DNA from: Humulus lupulus
Lineage: Eukaryota > Streptophyta > Magnoliopsida > Rosales > Cannabaceae
DNA length: 64,000 nucleotides
Direction of reading: 5' to 3'
NCBI RefSeq assembly: GCF_963169125.1
Contig: NC_084798.1
Location: forward strand, 104,425,970-104,489,969
Shown: one piece after another, positions 44,669-57,230 of the stretch
How positions within the stretch are numbered: the stretch's first letter is position 1
How the letters are laid out: the number at the start of each line of letters is the position of its first letter
Notes under the pieces: model-generated
The model's database searches: none
The model's input: the letters and a program-made list of their open reading frames with translations, nothing else
What the model was told of the DNA's origin: nothing
Program-made: the position numbers and the translations under genes

Positions 44669-45521
44669 TGTTGTCCGTGTTTTCACCAAAGGACATGTGG
44701 GAATCCCAAATCGGTGCGAGCAGGGCATGCGACGAGGACATGTGCCTCTTCAAGTGAGGCCACACCCTGAGGGTCAGTCATCAGAAGGTGGATATCTTGA
44801 CTAGAGGCCATGTCCCTCGGATAAAGTGAGGGCACGGACGTCTCTTTGAGGCCATGCCCCGAGGACTAGTTAGTAGTCCTCGAACTCTTTACAAGAAGTT
44901 GTCTTCAAGGCCAAGGACCTTGTACATGGGACCTAGAAGGCTTGCCAGGTGTCAACCAATGCTGGTTTGTAGTGTCAAAGGATCGCCTAACAACCTTTTT
45001 GGAGATCCGTCCACAGTGTTGTATATTGTAAACTTGACAATTCGCACTCCCACTACGTTGCCTGACATGGAGAGATGTGCGCACGCTCTGACAGTGCTAG
45101 AGGGATGTTCCTTATAAAGTAGGTAACTTTATGGAGTGGGCCCTGTGTATCTTGCCTGGGCCATGGTCTATAATTAATGCAGCCTGATGCATTAAAGTGG
45201 TATTAATAGCTCAATAACGAGGAGAATGTGTATTAATTGTAGATAATTAGCATTAATGATCCCAACCTCTATAAATAGGGTTGGGAATCTCATTGTAAAG
45301 GGTTCAACTTTTTAGAGAGAGAAAGACCTTGTACTAAGAGCAGTCTAAACGCTACTTGAGAAAACTCCATTAGTGCTTGCCTTAACAAGTTCCAATCCTC
45401 TTAATATCAAGCACTTGTGGACTAGGGCTCTTTTACAGCCTGAACCATGTAAAAACTATTGTGTTCTTATTTTTTATTTCTTTAATCTCTCGTTAGTTGA
45501 TAGCCAAAAATGCAGTCAACA
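44669..45521 (+). mobile_element. OTA2 3' LTR
   Basis: 853 bp from TGTTGTCCGTG to CAGTCAACA. TATA box at 45270-45278 (CTCTATAAATAGGG). Before the TATA the sequence is unlike OTA1, but the general build (TATAAATAGG, then a 'tagagagaga' stretch, 'cttgtactaag', pyrimidine-rich end) is typical for this lineage. The 5' LTR of the same element is not in the window. Confidence 0.85.
45270..45278 (+). promoter_or_regulatory. OTA2 LTR TATA box
   Basis: TATAAATAG in 'ccaacctcTATAAATAGggttggg'; 'ccaaccTC' and 'GGGTTGGg' flank it as a short inverted repeat. Confidence 0.75.
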
Positions 45522-46130
45522 GAAACTTTTCCAACTTAATTAAAATTGTGATATTTATGAAAATGTGGTAACATTTAGATAACATTTTTATTTTTTTACA
45601 AAGTTGAAGATGCAATTAATTTACTTATCTATTTGGCAAAGGGAGTAACTACCAAGTTGTTTTATCTTAAATAAATATGGCAAATTATTTACTATCAATT
45701 ATTTTGTTAACATAATTATTTTGTGAGAAAAAGAAATAGATAAAGGGAACTACACTTCTGTGATTATTTTATTTAAGTTAAGAATAATAAATGAGATTAA
45801 TATTTGTAAAATGACAACTAAAAATAAAATGATTCTTTTAGTTATATTTTAAAGTACAATTTTCGTATAGCCTTGCGATATAAAACAAGTTGGTAAGATA
45901 TTTGATTAACATAATCTTACGTGATTTATAAGAATTAAAAAGGCTAAAATATTACAACTTCCACACACTTTTAAAGACTTTCCCACTTATGTAGGTCACA
46001 TGCAAATTTAGTTTTACATTCAATGTACGCCATTTATTGATTTTATGTTAAATTATTGAATGTTTATAGTGTGGTGCAACATTTGCCACGCGTGCATGGC
46101 CCATGCACAAGTGGGGTATGGATGTTGAGA
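45522..46130. other. AT-rich unassigned sequence
   Basis: Very AT-rich, with no frames and no recognisable repeat boundaries. It may be old host intergenic DNA or an unrecognised transposon remnant. Confidence 0.35.
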
Positions 46131-47058
46131 ATGTGTAATCTTACTTGATATTAAGACGAACGTTTGATTGTAATTCTAGGCTCGTTGTGAAGTACCCCAC
46201 ACTTTATTTTTGTTTTGACTTGAGGTAAGGAAGTTAGCTAGAATTTCTATGAATTATGTTACGAAAGGTATAAACTATTATGTTATGAGATGAATGAGCT
46301 ATTATGTTAAGAGATAAATGTTCTATTATGTTATGAGACAATTTGGTTGTATATGTGTTTTTATGTTGTATGAAAAGCAGTATGTTGTTAGTGTGCTGAA
46401 CGTGACACAACAAAGGAGTTACTAAGGATATGACGTAACTAATAGGGTGGACGAGCCGAGGTTATTTGATGACCAGAGTTCATGTTTACCTCATAAAGGA
46501 GGTTTTACCGGTTTATGCTTTTACTGGTTACCTCATGATGTGACATGGACAATAGGGTTGCCATGATCACATGATGTATGATTATGCTTATGTTTATGAA
46601 GTCTTATGATTATGATATGATTATGATTTATTATGTGCCATGAGCTTATGATATGTACGTAGATTGCTTTGTGTTTCTTGTATTTCCTTACTGAGCTTTT
46701 AGCTCACCACATTACTTTCCCCCTTTCAGGTAGGCAATAGGGTTTCTTCTTGGCACGCAGTGTGATGTGGGGAGTTCCGATGTCTAGGAATGTGTGACGT
46801 GGAGTGAACATGATCGAATCTAGTTGAATGCCAAGAATGTTTATGAACTTTTATGTTTTCATTACGTCACACTAGGACTTTATATTTTATTTTATTTTCA
46901 AGATTGCATAAAGAAACAATATTTTTATTTTAAATTATTGGCCCAAATTGTATGTTTTGAGAATGCCCCACTCATCATTTTCTCTAAAATTGTATTTTTT
47001 AATAAATATGAACTGAGAGACGTTTTTACAAAGTTAATAGTTACGGGCGTTGTTACAA
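46131..47058 (+). mobile_element. LTR fragment of a third chromovirus-type family
   Basis: Carries 'ttgacttgaggtaagg', 'ttactgagcttttagctcacc' and 'tttcaggtagg', counterparts of 'gctgggctttggctcac' and 'gtgcaggtaagg' near the 3' end of the A and B LTRs, and ends ACGGGCGTTGTTACA at 47058. The 5' part is missing or not recognisable. Confidence 0.5.
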
Positions 47059-48130
47059 ATAATGAGTCTTCAATCCTTAGCCTCTGTTGAGCATTTTTTT
47101 TAGTCTCTAAGGTTCCTTTTTTTCAAAATTTATCATAATGATGCTTATATACTTTCCCTATGTGTTAGAAGTTAAATACCACTTTTGCCCTTACTAAAAA
47201 TACCATTTTTCTGTATTCACAGAATCATGCGCCGCGACTCAAGAAGGAAGCATCGTGGCCCTACTTTGATAACAAAAATCCCACTGTTCTCTACCTTGAT
47301 TAGCACTGCAGCCCTTAAGCTATTGCATTGCGACTCAAAATACCCAAGCAATAGCGTCGTGATCCAGATTTTAGCCATCTCTATCTACCACATCACCCCA
47401 GCCCTGTAGCCAAGCGTTGTATCTCAAATTCCTTTTAGTCTAAAAATAAACGTTTCAAGCACAAAATCTTCGTTAATGGTCAAAATCAATCCAGGAGAGA
47501 TCACCTAACTTTAGTTTCTCTAATGTAGCCATTTTATGCTCATAATCCCAATATATCTCCACAATTCAGTCCATTTCTCTATTTTGCATAAGATCTTCAA
47601 ATGCTAGCAAAAACAAGCGTCATACTACACAAACACAACTAAAAAGGCATATAAATTCCCTAAGATGGTTCTCCTAAAAAACTATAAGAACTATCCTAAC
47701 AATAGGCATCGTTATTAGGTCTAACCAATAAGATTAGAGCTTTTAAACACATCATTTAGAGCTTAAAACACATGTTTGTATGGACACGTCAGGCGATGTG
47801 TCTCCTAGCTATAGTTGATGCATTACCTACCAAGTGATGCATCACTTACTGAGAATCTCCAAAACCCTAGGGTTTTAGGCGATGCAACGCCTTCAAGGTG
47901 GCGACGCAACGCCACCTAGGCAGGTAAAAACTTTCAAAATTTACCTTAAACACCTCCATATGCTCTTAAACATTTTGGGCATCCTTAGATATCTCAATGT
48001 ATCACTTTGGACCGAAAAACACAATATTTAGATGCCTACAATAAAAACTCAAATTTCACATCTTCACTATGTGAAACCATTTGGTATTTTACACCTAGCT
48101 TGTGTAGGAACACTTGACATTGTATTTTAA
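47059..48130 (-). mobile_element. Probable minus-oriented LTR debris
   Basis: Contains GC-island words such as 'cgccgcgactcaagaaggaa', 'gcgatgcaacgcc' and 'gcgacgcaacgcc' (47225-47930), similar in kind to the mid-LTR modules of the A and B families in minus orientation. No termini identified. Confidence 0.4.
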
Positions 48131-49152
48131 CCAATCCTCACAACATGATATAAGAATTTTGGGTTAAAGAGAGATTTTCTAGTCTTTAGTGTAGATTTAT
48201 TAGTATTGACAAATTAGTGTTAATATTAATAAATAATATTTAATCAAGGTCCAAATTATAAATAGTTAATTTAAATAAGGATTTAATTAATTAATTATTA
48301 AAATAATTAAATAAAAATTTGAATATTTGAAAATTTGAAAATTCAAATTTGGTAAAGTATTGACCTAGCCGCAACTATAGGTGGGGCGACTAGGGTTAGC
48401 TTTTATTTAATAATTATTTTAATTAATGTAACTATGGTTAAGTGAATCAATTATTGCCCTAGGGTTTGCCTATATATAGAGTGTGATTGCTCGGGTTAAA
48501 GGATAAGTAATTGAAGCAATCAATTGATTTATTTGGTAAGTGAATAAAAAGAAAACCCTATACATTATATTCCATTCTTGACCACTTGTCTCTTTCTCTC
48601 TTCCCCTTGTATTCTATGTCACGTATTAAGAGCCAAACCACACTAGTTTAGGCTTGAGCAAAGATAGACGACGAAGAATATGAAGAAAGCGGGTTTATGT
48701 TCTTCACAATACCTAGCTCTACAAGACAAAAGGTTAGAGAATAGAAATTGTGGAGTTCATTGTTCTGTTTTAGATCTTGTAAGTTATTCACAATATTCAT
48801 ATTCGTAGTTGTCGTGTTTTGTATTATTTTTTTTAACTATTATATGGAGTATGCATCTAGAATATTAAATTGCAGATCCTACTGTAAGAATATCACTTAT
48901 GTGAACTTAAAGGTGGTGCCGCCTATCATATGATGTTTTGGATTCTTTCCCAAGATAGTTCATGAATGGATGAGTATTTCACCTATGTGGCCATAACAGT
49001 GCTAAGCGTGTAAGAGGGAAAACTTAGAATCACGTAGAAGTGTGTGAGGTGTTACAAATTTTGTCAAATGGTACATTTTGTTTAATGCTTCAAGCAACCA
49101 AGTATCTTATAATTTTTTTACTAAGGCTTAGTTCAAATCAAAAGGAACTATG
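48131..49152. other. Unclassified AT-rich sequence with TATA-like site
   Basis: Contains 'gcctaTATATAgagtg' (about 48466-48481), then a pyrimidine-rich stretch, then sequence with 'aaggtggtgccgcctatcat' and 'ggtgttaca' (49051-49059). This could be an LTR of another element class, but I see no matched ends, primer site or coding region. Confidence 0.3.
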
Positions 49153-49664
49153 TGTTGACCTGTGAAATTGGCCATTGGTCGTATGTACAGTATAGGACAC
49201 CTTTTGAATGAAATAAATCGAATAAATGAAAGAGTACTATTATCTTAAATAAACACAGAATTTTATAGTGGTTTAGCTCTATTCTGATGAACAGTAATAT
49301 TGAATTACTCGACAATTATAAGTACGAACTGATGAGTTCACTCCTCAAAAAGATTTTTCTCCCGAAATTCCAGAAAAAGTGATCCCTTGAAATGAAGCCC
49401 TGGGTTCTTTATTTATAGTACCCAGGGCTTGTTACATGACCAGTAATACTGGGATCATGGTTTGGTACATGATTATAAGGTAGTGGAGCTATGTGTCCAC
49501 CACCCCATGATTATGAGATCGTGGGTCTTCTCATTGTTTCTCTAGATCGTGTTGGATAATGCACGATAGAAACCTCTGGGAAGATGTTAAGTCTCTGTTG
49601 GTATATGAGACTTAGGCGCTAGGCCCGATGACCCGAGCTTGGGTGCTAGGCTTGTGACCTTCTA
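49153..49664 (-). mobile_element. OTA-type LTR fragment, minus-oriented
   Basis: Starts TGTTGACCTGTG (mirror of an LTR ending ...GTCAACA, as in OTA2) and contains a minus-strand TATA box inside a hairpin. It is truncated at 49665 by insertion of E5. Confidence 0.55.
49410..49417 (-). promoter_or_regulatory. TATA box in the loop of an 11-bp inverted repeat
   Basis: TATAAATA on the minus strand. AAGCCCTGGGT (49395-49405) and ACCCAGGGCTT (49420-49430) are perfect inverted repeats around it. Confidence 0.65.
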
Positions 49665-52120
49665 TGTAACGACCCAAAATCGCTAATAAGGCTTAAGGGC
49701 CTTGATTAGCATGCCAGGAGGGCATAATTGGTTTATCTGTGATTTAAATGATTAAATACAAGATTATGTGATAATCATGATTATATGATTATATGCATAA
49801 GTGAAATACATGTTTATGAGTATTATATATGCTTGCGGGCCATGTTTAGCTTATAAGGGCATATTTGTAATTTTGGCTCGATGAGGGCATAAATGTGATT
49901 ATTTGTGGTAAATTGTTGAGGCCACATTATTATGTGGATATATTTGCAACTTATGGCTCGAGACGATCCTAGTGAGCGATTTGGTGAATTAGTTACGGCA
50001 GGGGTTTATACCCGGCTCGGGGGAGCCTGGGGACATTTTTGGGAATTTAGGAAATATATTGGACACTATTAGACATTGGAAAAAAATATTGGGTGATTAA
50101 TTAATTGACAGGATTTAAGTGGTAAATATTAGGGATACTCGCAGAATTAGCGAGAATTGGGAGCAAATGACCAAAATACCCTTAGGTTTATTAAAAGACA
50201 GTTTTTATTTGGAGGGTAAAAGAATCTTTTGGTTATTAGAAAGATAACTGATATACTTTATTTTTCTTTAGACTTTAGTAGAAACTAGTAGAAGTAGAGG
50301 AGGAAAAAGAAGAAAACAGAAGCACTATACTCACCTCTCTCTCTCCCGCACGATTTGTTCTCTCTCTCACTCTCCCTTGAGGATTTTGAAGCTGAGAACT
50401 CAAAATGATGTCTAGCCTAGGCTTTGGGGCTTTGATCCCTGGAGTAACTAAGGAGTTCAGCTGGAATTAGCTTCCAAGTTGAGGTAAGGTTTAAGGTTTT
50501 TCTATGTTTGCTGAGTTTTGTTGAGGATAATTTCTGAGTTTGGATTATGGATGAAGTTTATTGACTTAAGCTTGAGAATTTGAGGAGCGAAAGCTTGGAA
50601 GGGCACTGACAGAAACCTAGGGTCAGATTCAACCATTTGAGGTAACAATTTCTTGCCTTAACTGTTTGGGTTTTCTGGTTTTCAGATGATGTTCTTAAGC
50701 TTCAAGCTCAACTTTGATTCCTGGGGTTGATGGGGTTCTTACCAAGGTTTTGGGTGTTATTAGGTTGTTTTTGTTTAGATATAGTGAGTTGTTGACTTAT
50801 TTTTTAGTTTGGTTGATGATTGGAGTGGATTTTTGGAGCTTTGGCTAGGGAAAGTTCGATGGGAAAAACATAGAACTTTGCATGTGTTTGGTTGTAGCGA
50901 TGTATCGCTAGGTTGGGAGCGCTACAATGCTAGGCTGCATTTTTTGACGGGCTTAAGTCTCTGACTTTAGCGTTGTAACGCCCACCTAGTAGCGCTGTAG
51001 CACTACTCAGCCTTATGAACTTGGTTTTTGGGAATTCTTTTAGGGTTTTTGCTTGGGGGCTCGGGGGACGGTTTCACCACTTCGTTTGGTGGGATTAGAG
51101 GTCCCGAGAGCGCGAGTTTGGTCCCGGGATTGTCCTTTAGTATTTAAAATCATCGAAGTACCATTTTATGGATTGTGACTAGGTGTACGCTAGGGCTCGG
51201 AACGGGATCGTGCTTGAGGGTCGTCTCGATTAACCAAAGCACTCAGAATCAAAGGTAAGAAAACGACACCCTTATGTGATTGTGTGGGACAGAGATTCCC
51301 TGTAATTGAATGCATTTGCTGTGTGATCATAATATGCCATATGAACATGAAATAAATTACCTAAGAATGCCAGAATGGATGTTTGCGCACAAGACGTGGC
51401 TCAGCCATTGGTTGCTGGGGACTGCTAAATAATCACTGAGCTTGGCTTAAGCACTAGGCTCGGCCTAAGTGAGACGGAGACAATGGATTAAATACAGGGT
51501 GCGGCCTAAGGGCTTCGACCCTGAGTATTGTATGATGAATATTGATATGTTATCTTTATTGTATGTTGATTATAACTTGTTTAATACTTAGATGAATGGC
51601 TTATGAATAATTGTTTGACCTCTCTGAGTAGATAATTGTTATGGCATGCGGAATACCTGGTTAACAAATTTATGGATTATTTGATTGTCTGTACTTTTTA
51701 TGATCTGCATTATGGTTTTATTGCTGGGTCTTGGCTCACGGGTGCTACGTGGTGTAGGGAAAGGTTGACCATTCCTAAGTTGGAGAGCTATGGGCAGAAT
51801 GTACATAGTTAGCTGCTCAGCCGCCACGGCCGAGGGATGGTACAAGGATAGGAAGACCCAAAGTGCCTATTTTTCCATTAGAGTGGCTTGTGGTTATAAA
51901 TGAACTTTGAAATTTTGTAAACTGTCCTTTAAATCCTGTTTTTGGGATCCCATGTATCAAACGTTTATTTAAATGAAATTTGTCTTTTATGACCAAAATC
52001 TTTTTAACCGTAGTTCGATTATGGTTTTAGTGTCACATTTTTAACTAAATGACTTGATTAGCAAGTCTTGCACCTTTATAAACACATAGTGTAACGATCT
52101 TGGTTATCCAAGGCATTACA
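49665..52120 (+). mobile_element. E5 5' LTR, family A
   Basis: 2,456 bp from TGTAACGACCCAAAATCG to CCAAGGCATTACA, followed at once by a primer site and gag in the same orientation. Internal landmarks: GAGGGCATAA, CCCGGCTCGGGGGAGCC, donor-like GAGGTAAGG (about 50481) and AAAGGTAAGAAAACG (51252-51266), a GCGCTACAATGC-type module (50890-51005). This is the best reference copy of family A in + orientation. The left flank is TTCTA; the matching right copy is not present because the element is truncated. Confidence 0.92.
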
Positions 52121-52137
52121 ACTTGGTATTAGAGCAT
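52121..52137 (+). other. E5 primer binding site
   Basis: ACTTGGTATTAGAGCAT directly after the LTR; one change from TGGTATCAGAGC, the initiator tRNA-Met-type site. Confidence 0.85.
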
Positions 52138-52489
52138 CCTAGGTTTAAGGGTTCCTAATGACTGGCTGGACATGTACAGTCACCGCTAAAGACTAGCTCA
52201 ACTCGGGGTGTTTATATGTTTGAGTGTTTGAAAGAAATATGAATGATGTTACCTTTTTAATTAATAGGGAGCATGAGATGCTGATAGGGCCTGGCCCTTG
52301 ACTGTTGTATGATGATAGTAAGGCGTGCTTATTAGCATTGTTTTTTTATGTGGATCAATATCTAGATAAATTGTTATATCTTCATTGCTTGTGATTGGTT
52401 GTGTTCCGATGGTTGATTATGGAAAGATTGTTACCCTGTTATCATAGTCTGACCACCGAGTTGTTGATTGCAGATTAACTTGGATAGTT

Positions 52490-54748
52490 ATGCGTCCAAG
52501 GCGATCTATACGACTAGCCGGCACTAGGTCTAAGGCTAGAGAGGATGACCAGGGCCAGAACCCTACGCCAGTCCCTGAGAACTGGCAACAGATTATGGCA
52601 GACATGCAATCCCGGCTACATAGCCGAGAAGAGCAGATTCATCTTCTGAGACAATAGGCTCCGTCAGGGAGTGTTGAATCTATTGTTCCACCTGCAGTGG
52701 CACCAATTGTTCAACCATTGGAAGTTGGGAATAGGTAAGAGTCGTTGTATGAGAGGTTCAGGAGACAGCATCCTCCAACTTTTGAGGGGGGACCAAATTC
52801 GCTAAAGGTCGAACAGTGGATGGGCATGATTAGATTTATCTTGGATTTCATGAAGGTAGAGGGTTATGACAGGGTGGCCTGTGCCACATATATGCTGAGG
52901 GAGGATGCCCGCATCTACTGGGAAATGGCATCACAGACTAGAGATGTTACTATTCTGGGTTGGGCCAGATTTAAGGAATTGTTTAGTCAGAAGTATTATA
53001 ATGTTGCCGTCAGGGCAGCGAAAGAAAATGAATTTGTGAGGTTAGTATAGGGCAATATGGCATTTACAGAATACGCCCTGAAGTTTGATAGACTTTCAAA
53101 GTTCGCACCAGACCTTGTGCCTACTGACGCCACTAGGCAGGATAGATATATCAGAGGGCTTAATGCTATGATAGCCCGAGATGTGCGAATTAAAACAGTA
53201 CCTGGGGGGATGAACTATGCCCAGACTATTGAGAAGGCTCTTACCGCTGAGGAAGAAAAAAATAAGATTTGGAGCGAGAATGTTGTGAGAAGTGAGGTTC
53301 GTAGGACGGTGCCACCATATTCAGGATCGGGTAGGGGAGGGGGCCCCAATGATCTAAAGGGGAAGACCCCTGACACTTCGACCGCTGCTGGTCCTAATAG
53401 GAGGGGTCGTGGTGTTCAAGGTAGCTATTAGGGAGGCGGTGACACAAGGAGGAGCTACCCAGAGTGCACAAGATGCAGAACACGCCATCCGGGCGAATTT
53501 CGGGCCAAGGCCTGTTATGTGTGTGGGGTGGTGGGACACCTTAAGAAGGACTGCCCAATAGTGAAGAAAGGGGAAGCATGGAAGGTTGATAGCTTGACTC
53601 CAGCTCGAGTGTTCATCTTGACACAGGTAGAGGCCGAGGCTAGTCCATCAGTGGTGACAGGTCAGCTTTCTAGCGCTGGCTCACCTTTTACTGTATTGAT
53701 TGACTCTGGTGCTATGCATTCATTTGTTTCTAGAAAGGTGATTGATAGACTGTTTAGACCTAATGAGTACTGTACTTTGGGATTTGGGACTATACTTCCT
53801 ACAGGGGAACTAGTAGTTTCTAAGAGATGGATAAAAGCACTGCCATTGATGGTTGATGGTAGGGAATTGTCGGTAGACTTGATCGAGTTAGGTAGGGAGG
53901 ACTTTGATATGATTCTAGGAATGGATTGGCTGGTTAGATACGGAGCCACTATTGATTGGAGGAAGAATATGGTGACTTTTATGCCGGAGAGAGAGTATGC
54001 CTTCGTCATCGTGGGTGCGCTCTGTGGACCCCGCGTACCCATAACATAAGTGCAAAGTGCTAGGGACCTATTACAAGGAGGATGTTTAGGTTTTGTTGCT
54101 AGTGTTGTAGATACTACCAGAGTTTTGCCAACAGGGCCGAAAGAGACCAGATTAGTTCGTGAGTTCTTGGACGTGTTCCCTAAGGATTTACCAGGGCTGC
54201 CGCCACACAGGGAGATTCAGTTCGTCATTAAATTGGCACCAGAGATAGAGCCAGTGTAAAGGGCACCATATAGAGTGGCACCGGCAGAATAAAAAGAATT
54301 AAAGATACAGTTACAGGAGCTTCTAGATTTGGGGTTGAGCAGACCTAGCTTCTCAGCTTGGGGTGCTCCGGCTTTGTTTGTGAAAAAAAAGGATGGGACT
54401 CTGAGAATGTGCATAGACTACAGAGAATTGAACAAGTTGACCATAAAAAACAAGTACCCTGTACCAAGGATTGATGACTTGTTTGATCAGATGCAGGGAA
54501 AAATGGTATTCTTGAAGATTGATCTTCGATCTGGTTATCACCAGCTGAGAATCAAGGACGAGGATATACCGAAGATGACCTTCCGTACGAGGTATGAGCA
54601 CTATGAGTTTCTAGTCATGTCATTTGGTTTGACCAAAGCCCCAGCAGTCTTCATGGACTTAATAAACCAGGTGTTCAAAGACTTCTTGGATCAGTTTGTG
54701 ATTGTCTTCATCGATGCCATCTTTGTGTACTACAGTTCAGAGGCAGAA
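52490..54748 (+). pseudogene. gag-pol: E5: gag, protease and RT in one frame
   Basis: A single reading frame from ATG 52490 holds the whole block: MRPRRSIRLAG, capsid-like FRRQHPPTFEGG, CATYMLREDARIYWE, SQKYYNVAVRAAKENEF, the Gly/Arg linker, zinc knuckle CYVCGVVGHLKKDC (about 53515), protease VLIDSGAMHSF with intact DSG (53692-53724), linker and RT up to [11 protein letters not shown]. Stops in this frame at 52655, 52736, 53048, 53429, 54047, 54257 and 54290, but no frameshift. The RT catalytic box is FIDA instead of FIDD. It breaks at 54748, where a solo LTR is inserted. Confidence 0.93.
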
Positions 54749-57203
54749 TGTAACGCCCTGGATAGCCAAGACTGTTACACTGTGTGTTTATAAAGGTGCA
54801 AGACTTCCTAATCAAGTTATTTAGTTAGAAACGTGTCACTGAAACTATAATTGAACTAGGGTTAAATGATTTTGGACATAAAAGATACATTTCATTTAAA
54901 TAAACATTTCATTTAAATAAACATTTCATACATGGGATCCCAAAAGAAATAGAGTTTAAAGGACAGTTCACAAAATTCCAGGATATATACAACTACTGGC
55001 CACCTAAGGGAAAAATAGACATTTTAGGTTCTCCTGTCCCTGTACCATCTCTCGGCCATGGCGGCTGATCAGCTGACAATGGACATTCAGCCCAGAGCTC
55101 TCCAACTCAGGACTGGTCCACCTTGCCCTTGCCTTTACCTGCACCACGTAGCACCCATGAGCCAAGACCCATCAAGAAATCTGTAATAAAGAGCATAAGT
55201 GATATTCAACAGTCAAATATTTCAAAAATCATCACTCAGGTATACAATAGGTCATATTGCCCACATAATCGAAGACATCAAACTATAAGCCAATAATCAG
55301 TCATCCAGATAACAAAATTTTAAAAATCATTAGTTAAATAAACCTAAACATATCACACAATATCCAAGGTCGACGCCCTTAGGCCGCACCCTATGATTAT
55401 CCACTTGACTCTGGCTCGCTTAGGCCGAGCTCAGTGATTATGTACTTAACCTCAGCTACCAATGGTCGAGCCGTGCCCTATGCACAATTATTGATTCCAG
55501 CACTCTTAGGTCATTTATCACATGTCCCCATGGCATAATACCATCTTATGACATCGCATACAAATATAGGGAACACTTAGTCCCAACATAATCACAAAAC
55601 CAGGTGCAGTTTCTTACCTTTGACACCGATTGTTTTTATTAATGGAAACGACCTTCAAGGACGATCCCATCCAAGCCCTAGCGTACAACTAGTCACAACC
55701 GTAAAATAGAACCATCATTAAACCTCAATTCTGTAACCCAACCTCGGGACCAATCCCAAGCTTCAAGGAAGCACAATTCCACAAAAAGGTGTTGTGGAAT
55801 CGACCCCCGATCCTCCAAGAAAAAACCCTAAGAAAAATACCAAAAACTTATTTCTAGAGGCTGGGTAGAGCCATAAGTTGGGCGCTACAGCGCTACAAAC
55901 AGAAGCAAAATCCCCTTCAAAACCCAGGCATAGCGCTGCAGCGCTCTACTACTAGCTCTACCGCTGTAGATAGCACAAAAAATCCACTAAGTTTTTCCTT
56001 CGAATTTCCCCGTGCCAAAACTCCATAAATCCCCTCCAGACCTCAACCACACTTCAAATTAAACCTACCATCCACTACATCTCATCCCACAAGGGCCAAC
56101 AACATCAAACTTGGCCACATGCATCATTGAACACAGAAAAGCAAGAATTGAGTATGAAGCTAAAAAGCTCACCAGAAAAATAAGAAACAATCCAGAAACT
56201 CAAATGACCAAGTCAAGAATTGTTACCTTTAATGGAGAATTCAACCCTAGGTTTCCCTCTATGCCCTTCCATCCTTTAGCTCCTCAGTTCCCAAAGCTCA
56301 AATCCCTTAATTTCTATCCAAAGTTCAAGTTCAGAAATTAATTCCAACAATACCCAGAAAACTCATCAAAACTTTTAAACGTTACCTTAATTAGGTAGAT
56401 AATTCCTGCTAAATCTTCTAGCTTCACTAAGAACCGAAGCCCCAAGCTCTAGCCTAAGCTTCCTCTGAGTTACAGCTTCAAAAATCCTCAAGGAAAGTGA
56501 GAGAGGAAGTGATCAATAGGGAGAGAAAAAGGAGTCTCTCTGTTTTTTCTTCTTTCTTTCTTCCTTCTCTTTCCTTCAGCTTCTAACATATTCTACAATT
56601 CCCACTAAGTCTAAAAAGGCAGAAAGACCCTTATCCTCTTTTTAACAATCAAATGACCATTTTGCCCTCCCATTAAAGCCTAAGCCTTTAAACATTTTAA
56701 GGGCATTTTGGTCATTTGTTCCCAATTCCAGCTAATTCCTCAAGTGTCCCTAATAATTACCGCTTAATTCTCATCACCTAACTAATCACCAATTATTTTC
56801 CTCAATGTCAAATAATCTCCAATATATTTCCCAAATTCCCATAAATACCCCCAGGCTCCCCCGAGCTAGGTATAAACCCCCGTTGTGACTCTTTTGCTAA
56901 ACTGCTCAGTAGGATCACCTTGAGTCACAAGTTGCAAATATATCAACAGAATAATGTGGTCGCAAATAATTAAATTTATGCCTTCAGCGGGCCAAAATTA
57001 CGAATATGCCCTTATAATATAAACAGGGCCTACGTACATACTAATACTCATAATCATGCATCTCATATATCCATATAATCATAGAAGCATGCTTATCACA
57101 TAACCATGCATTAAATAATTTAAATCACATATAAAAAAATTATGCCCTCCCGGCACACTAAGCAAGGCCCTTAAGCCTTATTAGTATGTTTTGGGTCATT
57201 ACA
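54749..57203 (-). mobile_element. Solo LTR, family A, inserted in E5 RT
   Basis: 2,455 bp on the + strand from TGTAACGCCCTGGATAGCC to TTTGGGTCATTACA, minus orientation. Target duplication CAGAA (54744-54748) and CAAAA (57204-57208), one mismatch; RT codons continue beyond it. It is in inverted orientation to the E5 5' LTR of the same family. Confidence 0.92.
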
Positions 57204-57230
57204 CAAAACATGAGCAACATCTTCGACAGG
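57204..57230 (+). pseudogene. pol: E5: last recognisable RT codons
   Basis: 'acatgagcaacatcttcgac' continues the block EHEQHLRQ that follows the catalytic box. At about 57231 the sequence passes directly into minus-strand chromodomain sequence of E6. Confidence 0.85.

Noticed and set aside
48400..49152. Ty1/copia LTR
   Set aside because: A TATA box and pyrimidine stretch are present, but no matched ends, primer site or pol were found.
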